Below are positions 1 through 7,863 of a stretch of DNA of 64,000 nt, piece by piece; the stretch's first letter is position 1; the number at the start of each line of letters is the position of its first letter. The notes under the pieces were generated by a model that did no database searches, was not told where the DNA came from, and saw only the letters and a list, made by a program, of their open reading frames with translations. The position numbers were made by a program, and so were the translations under genes. This stretch comes from Candidatus Poribacteria bacterium (GTDB taxonomy: Bacteria; Poribacteria; WGA-4E; PCPOR2b), in contig JAJECO010000097.1 of assembly GCA_022822005.1 (NCBI GenBank), positions 79,672-143,671 of the forward strand. The letters are read 5' to 3'.

Positions 1-71
1 CTGAAAACGCAATAAATGGCAACAAATAGCAAAATTGCTGAGAGCAGGCCAATGAGTTGAGTGCGTGTCAC
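1..71 (-). CDS. Partial membrane protein, probable CcmC
   Basis: Only the first 23 codons are inside the window. The frame opens with GTG at 71 and is preceded by an AGGAG-type ribosome binding site at about 75-80, two strong signs of a real start. The visible peptide begins MTRTQLIGLL and is a single hydrophobic segment. It lies directly downstream of ccmA and ccmB on the same strand, which is where ccmC (haem exporter membrane subunit, WWD family) normally sits. The diagnostic WWD motif is off the edge, so the identity is inferred from position alone; another ccm membrane gene is possible. Confidence 0.5.
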   Translation of the reverse strand, partial: MTRTQLIGLLSAILLFVAIYCVF

Positions 72-81
72 TTTTCTCCTT

Positions 82-104
82 TCTCCCGGATAAAATCGGG
101 ATTC
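82..104. repeat. Small palindromic repeat (CCCGATTTATCGGG family)
   Basis: An imperfect inverted repeat (CCCGGAT and ATCGGG around an AAA loop, 85-100) lies between ccmB and the next gene. The same core, flanked by GAATCCC and GGGAGA, occurs inside hemC at about 7976-7996 and again near 58298-58314. It looks like a dispersed short element rather than a terminator, since no T-run follows on either strand. Confidence 0.5.
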
Positions 105-115
105 TGTTGGGGAGT

Positions 116-832
116 TTATCCCTCAACAACAAACTCGAAGAGGAGATATGAGCTTGCTAAGAATACAAGGCTGTAGACAATCAAAACTGAAATCCAAAAG
201 TTTCCCCCAAGCCCACCGGTTGTTAGCAGAGAAACGGTGCATTTCGCTCCCGCCATGACCACTGGAAAGGTCAACGGCAGTAGGACGACGGAAAGCAGGC
301 TCTCCTTCCCGTCCGTATTGGTGGAGATACCCGATACGACGACGCCTACCGCACAGAAACCGAGCGTTCCAATCGCAATCACGCCGATAAGTTTAAGCAA
401 GAGCCAAGGGAGTTGTTCTTGTAACGCGACAGGTAAAACAGTGAGTATATCGAGGAATTGAAGGGCGATCGGTGTGACGACAACCTCCAGCAGTATTAGG
501 AAAAGGAAGATGCTGACAACCTTTGAGAGGTAAAGGTAACTCGCATCTACGCCTGTCAACCTGAGTCCGTGTAGTGCGCCGTTCATGCGTTCAATATCGA
601 AAGACCTGTTCAGTGTGATGATTCCCGCAAAAAGAAATGTCCCCCACAGCACGCTCGCAGCCAACTTGCCCCGTTCCTCCAATTTTTCCGGGAAAATCGG
701 TCCGAACGCGAAGCAGAAAATCAGCACGACTAACACGCTGAACACGATGATTAAAGCCAACATGTCCTTTGTACGAAATTGGAGTGCGAGATCCTTATGA
801 ATCAACCAACCGATTTGGCGGAATGCTTCCAT
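116..832 (-). CDS. ccmB: Haem exporter permease CcmB
   Basis: A 238-residue integral membrane protein with about six hydrophobic helices, the length and pattern of CcmB, the membrane subunit of the CcmABC(D) complex that loads haem onto CcmE for System I cytochrome c maturation. The N-terminus MEAFRQIGWLIHKDLALQFR, with a short amphipathic stretch before the first helix, is typical of the family. It starts 24 bases after the stop of the ATPase gene ccmA and precedes a probable ccmC, the classic A-B-C order. No truncation is seen. The family call rests on hydropathy, length and context, since CcmB has few diagnostic residues. Confidence 0.9.
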   Translation of the reverse strand: MEAFRQIGWLIHKDLALQFRTKDMLALIIVFSVLVVLIFCFAFGPIFPEKLEERGKLAASVLWGTFLFAGIITLNRSFDIERMNGALHGLRLTGVDASYLYLSKVVSIFLFLILLEVVVTPIALQFLDILTVLPVALQEQLPWLLLKLIGVIAIGTLGFCAVGVVVSGISTNTDGKESLLSVVLLPLTFPVVMAGAKCTVSLLTTGGLGGNFWISVLIVYSLVFLASSYLLFEFVVEG

Positions 833-855
833 TGACTAAATTATACCCTACCTGT

Positions 856-1560
856 CTATCCTTTCAATCTCTCTTCATACTTACGGGACAACATTTCCAA
901 TCCGATATCTTCCTTTGCAGCCACTGTCTCAATCTGACTGTTCAATAGAAAGTGGAAGTGGGAACCGACATGGTAGCCCAATTCCGTATTGTGTGTCGTG
1001 AGGATAATCCCTTTGCCGCGAGCGCGTTCCTGATCAATCCGATTCAGCACAAGTCGCGTGGCAGCGAGGTCGAGTCCTGAAAACGGTTCGTCGAAGAGTA
1101 ACAGCGCCGGATCGTGAATCAGTGCCTTGGCAATCATAAATCGCTGGATCATACCGCGTGAGAAGATCCTGACAGGTTCGTGTGCGTAAGGGGTCAGTTG
1201 GACCTCGTCGAGAAGAGCTGCGATGCGTTGCTCTAACCCATTAAGTCTGTAAAGTCGTCCGAAAAGTTTCAGGTTCTCGTAAGGGCTCAACTCGAGATAA
1301 GCGAACGGTTCGTGAACGACCAATCCCAGCGTTGGACGGACGCGTAACGTTTCCTCAAGGGCGTTGATCCCTCCAATTTGAAGCGTACCGGAGGTTGGCT
1401 TAATCAGTGTTGAAAGAATCTGAATTAGAGTTGTTTTGCCGGCTCCGTTTGGTCCGAAAATGGTAACAACTTCACCGGGCTGGACGTTGAGGTCGAGTCC
1501 ATTCAGTACCGTTCGATGACCGAAGCGTTTCGTGATCTGGGAGGCTTGGAGAAGCATCAT
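856..1560 (-). CDS. ccmA: Haem exporter ATP-binding protein CcmA
   Basis: A 234-residue ABC ATPase. Walker A is GPNGAGKTT (about residues 36-44), the signature loop is FSRGMIQR instead of LSGGQ, a form common in CcmA, and Walker B is LLLFDEPFSGLD. ATP hydrolysis by CcmA releases holo-CcmE from the CcmCDE complex so that haem can pass to CcmF. Two consecutive ATG codons mark the start (1560 or 1557). It is 24 bases upstream of ccmB and follows the exported protein at 1638-2951. Because neighbouring genes are ccmB, E, F and H, the CcmA assignment is firm rather than a generic ABC-2 ATPase. Confidence 0.93.
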   Translation of the reverse strand: MMLLQASQITKRFGHRTVLNGLDLNVQPGEVVTIFGPNGAGKTTLIQILSTLIKPTSGTLQIGGINALEETLRVRPTLGLVVHEPFAYLELSPYENLKLFGRLYRLNGLEQRIAALLDEVQLTPYAHEPVRIFSRGMIQRFMIAKALIHDPALLLFDEPFSGLDLAATRLVLNRIDQERARGKGIILTTHNTELGYHVGSHFHFLLNSQIETVAAKEDIGLEMLSRKYEERLKG

Positions 1561-1637
1561 TAGTGGAAAACTGCGGTAAGGAGACTTGAAATTCGGTGTA
1601 ATGTGGAGCCATCATCGCTATCTATGAGGTTCACGGC

Positions 1638-2951
1638 TCATGCTCCGCCTATGTTGAGGCGCGCCAAGACAGCGGCAAGCCGATCCGCTTGTTCTTTCCG
1701 TAATCGTTCATAAACTCGATCTGAGATTTCGCGCTTTTCATGCAGCTCTTCCAGACGAGTGATCATCTCAAGTCGTGCAATCCGTGTCCGTTCAAGGTCG
1801 GCGGCATCTAACTTACCGAGCCAACTTGCATCAGGTACAACTTGAGATTTCTGGGAGTCGTCGGACGGTTTCGATGTTGGGGGTCGGATCTTGAAAATTG
1901 CTGCAACCAAAAAACCGCCTGCAAGCGCTGCGGCGATTGCTATCAGCGCAATCATTTTTGGGTCTGATGGTTTTCTGGCTGTTTCGCCCGAACTGCGTTG
2001 AGGTGACGGTGCGTCGGTTGTAACTCTGAAGCGTAGATCTACGGTTTGGTTCGTTGATAGTGGCTGCGCTGGATCGGTTGCATAAATGGTGTACACTCGT
2101 CCGTGGATCTGCTCCTGACGACCCGCTCCCAGCATTCTCGATTGTGGCACCAAGGGCATTCCGTCTGAGATGAATACATAGAATTGAGCGGTGTCAAATG
2201 TCAGTTTTCGGGAGAGAACTAGATCCGAGTCAACAACGTGCATCAGGTAGAAAAATCCGAGTTGATGTGTACCCGGGGCTAACGGTTGGCTGGCAACTAA
2301 CCGGTTTGCAGTTACGTCGAGTTCTTGTTTGAAGGTCTGGTCTATTTGAAGGTTTTCATGACCATTTGGTAGATTAAGATGCACACCTGCGGATTGATTA
2401 TCTATTGATGTTTGAAAAGCCAGTTCACTGGTATTTTCGACTTGGATGAGTTCCAGCACGGAAACCGCGCCATCTGGAGCGTGGTCTTCCGGCGGGGGAC
2501 TAATGATAAGTGTATGCTGTCGAATTTTTATCTGTGCGGGGTCCTCCGTGAACGCTCCAATCTCAATATTGACTTTGATGTGAGGCAGCCACTCCGACAG
2601 AACGATATCCTGTTCGATATATTCTTCGCCTTCATAATTGGCTGAGACAGCGTAATGGACATCGAAGGCTGTCGAGAGATTGTCGAAGACATAAGTCCCG
2701 TTATTGTCTGTCACCGTCTCCTGTTGCTGGACGTCTTCGCCTTCCCGGCGGATCTGTAAAACCACTTGCTGTTGAGAGAGTAGTAGGTTCTCCCCCTTAT
2801 TTATGACTTGACCTTCGATTTTGCCGATGTCCCTTTGTCCAATGGCGGAGGGAAGACAAATTAAAGCCGTGAATATGAGGAATGAAACGTGAAACGTGAA
2901 ACGTGAAAAGCATTTGTTATCTGGCTGTTCGGCGTTACAGTTATCGCGCAT
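1638..2951 (-). CDS. Exported carboxypeptidase-regulatory-like protein with C-terminal anchor
   Basis: A 437-residue protein. Residues about 15-38 form a signal peptide, followed by a carboxypeptidase-regulatory-like beta-sandwich (IEGQVINKGENLLLSQQQV, then TDNNGTYVFDNL, about residues 45-130), a second beta-rich domain, a transmembrane helix near residue 335-355 and a charged, probably coiled-coil tail of about 70 residues facing the cytoplasm. The start at 2951 is supported by an AGGATAAAAT sequence just upstream. It sits between the CcmI-like gene (8 bases) and ccmA, so it may be a cluster-specific accessory of cytochrome c assembly, but no function can be assigned. The signal-peptide region is partly encoded by a dispersed GTTTCAC repeat. 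Confidence 0.75.
   Translation of the reverse strand: MRDNCNAEQPDNKCFSRFTFHVSFLIFTALICLPSAIGQRDIGKIEGQVINKGENLLLSQQQVVLQIRREGEDVQQQETVTDNNGTYVFDNLSTAFDVHYAVSANYEGEEYIEQDIVLSEWLPHIKVNIEIGAFTEDPAQIKIRQHTLIISPPPEDHAPDGAVSVLELIQVENTSELAFQTSIDNQSAGVHLNLPNGHENLQIDQTFKQELDVTANRLVASQPLAPGTHQLGFFYLMHVVDSDLVLSRKLTFDTAQFYVFISDGMPLVPQSRMLGAGRQEQIHGRVYTIYATDPAQPLSTNQTVDLRFRVTTDAPSPQRSSGETARKPSDPKMIALIAIAAALAGGFLVAAIFKIRPPTSKPSDDSQKSQVVPDASWLGKLDAADLERTRIARLEMITRLEELHEKREISDRVYERLRKEQADRLAAVLARLNIGGA
2881..2912. repeat. GTTTCAC-type tandem repeat inside a coding region
   Basis: Three tandem copies of GTGAAAC (TTTCAC on the other strand) lie inside the 5' end of the gene at 1638-2951 and encode the residues SRFTFHVSF of its signal region. 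The same motif recurs in intergenic DNA near 14232, 44174, 46969, 55521 and 56637. Confidence 0.75.
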
Positions 2952-2959
2952 ATTTTATC

Positions 2960-3298
2960 CTAACCTCGTGAACCCTTTTCTTGTTTATATCTTTCGATTT
3001 CCTCTTCTACAGATGCCATGCCGGCCGTTTCGATCTGTGTCAAGACTGCTGCTGTTTCTTGTAACAGTTGTCCTCTTAAGGCTTGATAGTCAGCTTGAGA
3101 TAGCTTACCTATTTCGTAGTCTTCCTCAAGGTCCACGAGTGCCGAATAGCTGCGTTCACGTTCCAGATACAACGTCTGCATTCGGGTTTCAACGGCGTCC
3201 ATTTCTGGGGATGGACGTGGCTTTGACCACAGTGGCAAACCCAGATAGACCAGAAGGGGAAGCCCAAGTAGTAGAATCCATAAAAATACAAAAAACAT
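2960..3298 (-). CDS. CcmI-like small membrane protein
   Basis: A 112-residue protein with one N-terminal transmembrane helix (about residues 2-24) followed by a charged helical region containing LEEDYEIGKLSQADYQALRG. That pattern, a membrane anchor and then DxExGKLSxxDYxxL, is the signature of the N-terminal CcmI/CycH-type domain found in cytochrome c maturation clusters. It lacks the TPR part of full CcmI. It lies between ccmH and the exported protein at 1638-2951. A role in presenting apocytochrome or stabilising CcmH and CcmF is inferred from the family and the neighbours. Confidence 0.65.
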   Translation of the reverse strand: MFFVFLWILLLGLPLLVYLGLPLWSKPRPSPEMDAVETRMQTLYLERERSYSALVDLEEDYEIGKLSQADYQALRGQLLQETAAVLTQIETAGMASVEEEIERYKQEKGSRG

Positions 3299-3321
3299 AC
3301 ACCAAACTCCTTGCCTTGAGG

Positions 3322-3837
3322 TTATCTTTGTTGTTTGTAACGCTCAAGTTCTTCCTCGATTTGCTCGTATTGATCGGTCGAGGCTGAACGTTCTGGCTCT
3401 GTCGAAGCGGACGCCGTTGTCAACGATGCGCTGCGCTTTGATCTAAGCACAAGAAAGACAATCACGCCGAGCAGCACGATGATGACGGCGGGCATGGCAT
3501 AAGCGACGATGTTGAACCCTTTAGCGGGCATGAGCGCCGAGAATTGCGTACCCCACCTTGCAAGATAGTCGGTCCGAATTTGTTCAACTGTTCCTCCGCC
3601 GATGAGGCGATTGCGAAAGTCTGTTTCAATCTGTTGAGCAACACCACAGACGCAATGCTTAATTGTCTCTCGTACGCAGCCGCAGTGACAGTATACGCTT
3701 GTCATCAGTTGATCCAATTTTGATTCAAGCGATGGATCGGCTGTGGATGCCTGCTCTTGGGGGTTCGCCGCTGAAATTAAATAGATGAAAGACATTAAGA
3801 TTAAGAGAATAGTGCGGAAGCTTTGCATTTTATACAT
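3322..3837 (-). CDS. ccmH: Cytochrome c maturation protein CcmH
   Basis: About 171 residues from the ATG at 3837, which overlaps the ccmF stop; an ATG at 3828 is also possible. It has a signal peptide (MQSFRTILLILMSFIYLISA), then a short periplasmic domain with the cysteine cluster YCHCGCVRE and KHCVCG, then a transmembrane helix (AMPAVIIVLLGVIVFLVL) and a charged tail. Classical CcmH has LRCxxCQ. The CxCGC...CxC form seen here resembles the version in deltaproteobacterial and other non-classical clusters. The protein is expected to reduce and hold the apocytochrome CXXCH cysteines for CcmF. The extra cysteines could bind metal or form a disulfide; that is inference. Confidence 0.85.
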   Translation of the reverse strand: MYKMQSFRTILLILMSFIYLISAANPQEQASTADPSLESKLDQLMTSVYCHCGCVRETIKHCVCGVAQQIETDFRNRLIGGGTVEQIRTDYLARWGTQFSALMPAKGFNIVAYAMPAVIIVLLGVIVFLVLRSKRSASLTTASASTEPERSASTDQYEQIEEELERYKQQR

Positions 3838-5842
3838 TGCCTTTTGTATGCTTCTCAAGAATTGCGACCAGTCCGCCAATCATCATGATGGCAACGCCAA
3901 TCCAGACGACATTGACGAGCGGGTTGTGGTAGACTTGAACAGAGACGATTCCGCCCGAACCCACATGGGCGGGTACGTTTTCGGGCAGGGGACCTAATGC
4001 AATATAGAGGTCGTTTAATCCCATATGGCGTATGGCGGACTCGATGGTATCTTGCTCGCCCTGTCCGGCTTTATGATAAAATCCACGCGCTGGGCGCATT
4101 GTCCCCATCGGTTTTCCGTTTTTTTCAACTGCGAATATAACGCCACCGAGCGAGAAGTTGGGGTGTTCCTCCTGAAATGCATCCTGCATCGTGAGTTTGT
4201 AGTTGCTGACCTCTATCGATTCCCCGCGTTGTAATCCCTTTGATTCCAGGAGAGAATAACCCTTAGATCCCAGAATCCCGACGTAGACAATTACGATCCC
4301 GATATGGACGATGTAGCCGCCGTATCGACGTTTATTGCGTTGAATCAGTTGGACGAGTCCATCAAAGAATGAGGTTTCAGCTCGTTTGGCACGTAATTTT
4401 GATCCACGATAGAATTCGTCGCAGATGGCTGCAAGGACAAAAACAGCTGCAAAGACGCAGAGCGCAGAGTAGATTGCTCCAGTATGCCCGTTCAAAGCAA
4501 GACATACCCATGTAAGTATCCCGCCAACTATTCCCAAAACAATCGGTTTGGCGAACATCCGTTTGAAATTACTCGGTGTCAATTTTTTCCACGAGATGAT
4601 CGGACCTACACCTGTGAGTAGCAGTAGAAGCAATCCCGGGATAATAACTACTTGGTTGAAAAATTCTTCTGGGACCGCAGCTTTTTCTCCGGTGACCTTC
4701 TCTGTGATAACTGGCCACAAAGTTCCCCAGAGAATAATCAGGGTTAAACCGACGAGCATCCAATTGTTTAGAAGGAATGAGCTTTCACGGGAAAGGAGAG
4801 ATTCAAGGCGATTGGGACTTTTCAGATCGTCCCAACGATACGCCAGAAGCCCAATGACGCCGAGTGTGGAAAGGAAGATGAATCCGAGGAAGTACCCTCC
4901 GATGTCGGATTGTGCAAATGCGTGTACGGAGGTGATTATACCGCTACGGGTGATAAAAGTTCCCAAGAGCGTGAACTCAAACGCAAGGGTAATCAGGACG
5001 ATGTTCCAGAGCTTGAGCATGTTTCGTTTCTCTTGGATCATCACCGAATGGAGGTAGGCGGTGCCGAGCAGCCACGGCATGAAGGAGGCATTTTCGACGG
5101 GATCCCACGCCCAATATCCGCCCCATCCAAGTTCACGGTATGCCCAATTGCCGCCGAGCGTGATGCCGACTGTCAGTACCAGCCAAGATGCCATCATCCA
5201 TCGTCTCGATCTGCTAATCCACTCGCTGCCTATCTTCCCAGCGGCGAGCGCACCGACAGCAAAAGCAAACGGCACAGTCAGGCTGACGAAGCCGACATAA
5301 AGCGAGGGGGGATGAAAAGCCATACTCGGTGTTTGCAGCAGCGGATTCATTCCGGCACCGTCGCGAGCAATCGCACCGTTCGGCAACCGATCCAGCGGAT
5401 TGTAGACACCTTCGACCAAACCGGTCACAATAATGATAAAGAAGAGTTGGACTATCGAAATCGGGATGAGGGCATAGTCAGCCAGATAATCGGGCGCACG
5501 TCGGTTTGTCCATACGACCAATGCACCAAAAAGTGTGACGAGCCAAAGCCAAAATAGGAGTGAGCCGGACATCCGTCCCCACAACGCAGTGATTTTGTAG
5601 AGCAGGGGTTGGTCATAGCTGGAGACTTCGACGACGTACTTCATAGAGAAGTCGTTTGTCACAAAGCCGTAGATTAATGCGCCGGTTGCAAGAGTTATTA
5701 GAGCGAACGTTCCAACGACCCCGTTTCGACCACTGATAACTGCGTTGTAATTGTTATGACGCAATCCCATCCAGAGCATCGTCAATGCCCACAGACAGGA
5801 AAAAACTGAAAGCCATATTGCTGCCTGTCCCACTTCTGCCAT
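3830..5842 (-). CDS. ccmF: Cytochrome c haem lyase CcmF
   Basis: A 670-residue polytopic membrane protein. The WWD haem-binding motif is visible as WGGYWAWDPVENASFMPWLL (about residues 240-259), with about 14 hydrophobic helices and a periplasmic domain near residues 520-640. CcmF takes haem from holo-CcmE and joins it to apocytochrome c in the periplasm. It begins 24 bases after the ccmE stop and its last codons overlap the likely ccmH start, indicating translational coupling. Length is normal for the family. No missing motif was noticed. Confidence 0.96.
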   Translation of the reverse strand: MAEVGQAAIWLSVFSCLWALTMLWMGLRHNNYNAVISGRNGVVGTFALITLATGALIYGFVTNDFSMKYVVEVSSYDQPLLYKITALWGRMSGSLLFWLWLVTLFGALVVWTNRRAPDYLADYALIPISIVQLFFIIIVTGLVEGVYNPLDRLPNGAIARDGAGMNPLLQTPSMAFHPPSLYVGFVSLTVPFAFAVGALAAGKIGSEWISRSRRWMMASWLVLTVGITLGGNWAYRELGWGGYWAWDPVENASFMPWLLGTAYLHSVMIQEKRNMLKLWNIVLITLAFEFTLLGTFITRSGIITSVHAFAQSDIGGYFLGFIFLSTLGVIGLLAYRWDDLKSPNRLESLLSRESSFLLNNWMLVGLTLIILWGTLWPVITEKVTGEKAAVPEEFFNQVVIIPGLLLLLLTGVGPIISWKKLTPSNFKRMFAKPIVLGIVGGILTWVCLALNGHTGAIYSALCVFAAVFVLAAICDEFYRGSKLRAKRAETSFFDGLVQLIQRNKRRYGGYIVHIGIVIVYVGILGSKGYSLLESKGLQRGESIEVSNYKLTMQDAFQEEHPNFSLGGVIFAVEKNGKPMGTMRPARGFYHKAGQGEQDTIESAIRHMGLNDLYIALGPLPENVPAHVGSGGIVSVQVYHNPLVNVVWIGVAIMMIGGLVAILEKHTKGNV

Positions 5843-5866
5843 AACGTGTATCTTTCCTCATGCGTC

Positions 5867-6313
5867 TCAATAGTCACTTGGATCAGTTTCGCCTGTTTGT
5901 GCTGTCATTCCGTCGGCTGCTTCATATTTCGATGCACACTTCGTTTGGAGTTTAGAAGCAACGATGAGGTTTTCGGCTGCGTTATACTTCCCTTGAACAA
6001 AGACATTTCCGCCATCTTTGAAGTTGTCGGGTCTGAGTCTATTTGCGTAGAGGACGTTAACGGTCGCTTGTCCATCTCGATCTCGTACCGCAAAGGTGAG
6101 TTGAAACTTTGTTGGATCCCATTGGGTGGTCCCCTCCGCGATCAATCCGTCTACTTGGATGGGCTTATTGTCAACCTCCTGCGCGTGTGCAAGGAGTGCA
6201 TCGGGTGCGAAATGTCTCATACTTGTGTTCTTTACGCCTGCAACGACGAGGAATGCCATCGCAGCCGCTAAGACAAGACTCGCAACGATGATCTTGATTC
6301 TTTTTCGGTTCAT
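5867..6313 (-). CDS. ccmE: Haem chaperone CcmE, CxxxY variant
   Basis: A 148-residue protein with an N-terminal membrane anchor (IIVASLVLAAAMAFLVVAGV) and an OB-fold periplasmic domain that matches CcmE in order: IQVDGLIAEGTTQWDP, then VLYANRLRPDNFKDGGNVFVQG. Classical CcmE binds haem covalently through His in HxxxY. Here the equivalent segment, right after the OB fold, is KCASKYEA, so the ligand is CxxxY. This variant is known from archaea and Desulfovibrio-type System I*. The start overlaps the end of the cobA-hemD fusion by four bases, so haem synthesis and haem delivery are translationally linked. Confidence 0.92.
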   Translation of the reverse strand: MNRKRIKIIVASLVLAAAMAFLVVAGVKNTSMRHFAPDALLAHAQEVDNKPIQVDGLIAEGTTQWDPTKFQLTFAVRDRDGQATVNVLYANRLRPDNFKDGGNVFVQGKYNAAENLIVASKLQTKCASKYEAADGMTAQTGETDPSDY

Positions 6314-7854
6314 GGTCGCTTTTCCTTATCCTTTCCTGTATAAAACTTAACAATTTCTTCGGCGAGTGTTTCTACAGATGCTTTTTTTGCAACTATGTCT
6401 GCCGTCAATCCATACGCTTCCACGGTTGCGGCGGTTGATGGTCCGATGACCGCAATGTGAGCTTGATCGAGCAGCGCAGCGATCGGGTGTGGATCGAACA
6501 TCTCAAGGAAGTTGGTGACGGTTGACGAACTTGTAAATGTTACCATGTCAATGCGTCCGTTGTGTAGGTCCGCTTTGAGTGCATCACGCCCTTCTGCACC
6601 GACTTTAACGGTTTCGTAGACTGGAATGGCATCGACAATCGCGCCTCTGTCTCGTAAACCGTTGGGTAAATCATCAGCGGCGATTGAAGCGCGTGGCAAT
6701 AGAATCTTTTGTCCTTCTACACCCTCTAATTCTGCGGCAAGGACTGCACCGCGATATTGCGTTGGAACGTAATCAGTGCTAATCCCGATTTTATCTAACG
6801 CTGCCACGGTTTTTTGGCCAACCCCACAGATACGAGCATTACCGAGGGCTCGGGTGTCTTTACCGTTTGTGCGCAGATGTCGGTAGAAATACTCCACAGC
6901 GTTGACGCTGGTAAAAATGATCCAGTTATACGCCGCAAGTTGAGCGATTGCCCTGTTCAGCATAGGGTTGTCGGGAGTTGGCTGGGTTTCAATCGTTGGG
7001 AACTGGATGACTTCGGCGCCAGAAGATTCAAGATGCGCTGCGAAGTCGCTGGCTTGCGCTCTAGCGCGTGTAACGATAATCCGACGACCAAGGAGCGGTT
7101 TGCGGTCAAACCAACTCAATTGTTCACGCAGCGTATTGACGGCACCTACAACGATTGCCGCTGGATTGCGAAAATTAACAGCCTCTGCCTTTTGGGCGAT
7201 GTTTGCGAGAGTGCCCTCAAGCGTTTTTTGCTGCGGAGTTGTTCCCCAATGGATGAGGGCAACCGGCGTATCGGGTGAACGTCCATATTGGATCAGACGT
7301 CCTGCAATCTCACGCAAATGCCCCACTCCCATGAGTACAACCAATGTGTCGACACCTTTCGAGAGATGGTCCCAATGGATCGCCGAATCCGCCTTCAACG
7401 CCGCCGAATGCCCCGTGACAAAGGCGACGGACGAGGAGTAACTCCGGTGCGTTAGGGGAATACCTGCGTACGCTGGGGCAGCGATTGCCGAAGTAATCCC
7501 GGGCACGATTTCAAAATCAATTCCTGCGTCCACGAGTGTCAGTGCCTCTTCTCCGCCTCTCCCGAATATAAACGGATCACCGCCTTTGAGCCGGACAACT
7601 GTTTTACCTGCCTTCGCATGCCGAATCATTAGACCATCGATTTCGGCTTGGCGTTCTTCCTGTTCGCCTATCATTTTTCCGCCATAGATTTTTTCGGTAT
7701 GTGCAGGACAGTGTTCAAGCAGTTTGACGTTGATAAGCAGATCATAGATTACTACGTCTGCGTGTTGGAGGCATTCAATTCCTTTGAGCGTAATCAGTTT
7801 CGGATCGCCCGGTCCCGCTCCAACAAGGTAGACTTTTCCGTTTATGGCAGTCAT
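6310..7854 (-). CDS. Uroporphyrinogen-III C-methyltransferase / uroporphyrinogen-III synthase fusion
   Basis: A 514-residue two-domain enzyme. Residues about 5-245 are a SUMT (CobA/CysG-C) methyltransferase with VGAGPGDPKLITLKG, RLKGGDPFIFGRGGEE and PGITSAIAAPAYAGIPLTHR. Residues about 255-505 are a HemD fold (GRRIIVTRARAQASDFAAHL). The HemD part closes hydroxymethylbilane to uroporphyrinogen III, and the SUMT part methylates it to precorrin-2, feeding sirohaem or alternative haem routes. Such cobA-hemD fusions are known in Firmicutes and other phyla. It starts 9 bases after hemC and overlaps ccmE by four bases. Confidence 0.95.
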   Translation of the reverse strand: MTAINGKVYLVGAGPGDPKLITLKGIECLQHADVVIYDLLINVKLLEHCPAHTEKIYGGKMIGEQEERQAEIDGLMIRHAKAGKTVVRLKGGDPFIFGRGGEEALTLVDAGIDFEIVPGITSAIAAPAYAGIPLTHRSYSSSVAFVTGHSAALKADSAIHWDHLSKGVDTLVVLMGVGHLREIAGRLIQYGRSPDTPVALIHWGTTPQQKTLEGTLANIAQKAEAVNFRNPAAIVVGAVNTLREQLSWFDRKPLLGRRIIVTRARAQASDFAAHLESSGAEVIQFPTIETQPTPDNPMLNRAIAQLAAYNWIIFTSVNAVEYFYRHLRTNGKDTRALGNARICGVGQKTVAALDKIGISTDYVPTQYRGAVLAAELEGVEGQKILLPRASIAADDLPNGLRDRGAIVDAIPVYETVKVGAEGRDALKADLHNGRIDMVTFTSSSTVTNFLEMFDPHPIAALLDQAHIAVIGPSTAATVEAYGLTADIVAKKASVETLAEEIVKFYTGKDKEKRP

Positions 7855-7863
7855 GATTTACAC

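Noticed and set aside
4910..5557. Plus-strand frame of 215 codons over ccmF
   Set aside because: It is antisense to the conserved WWD region of ccmF, with no recognisable motif.
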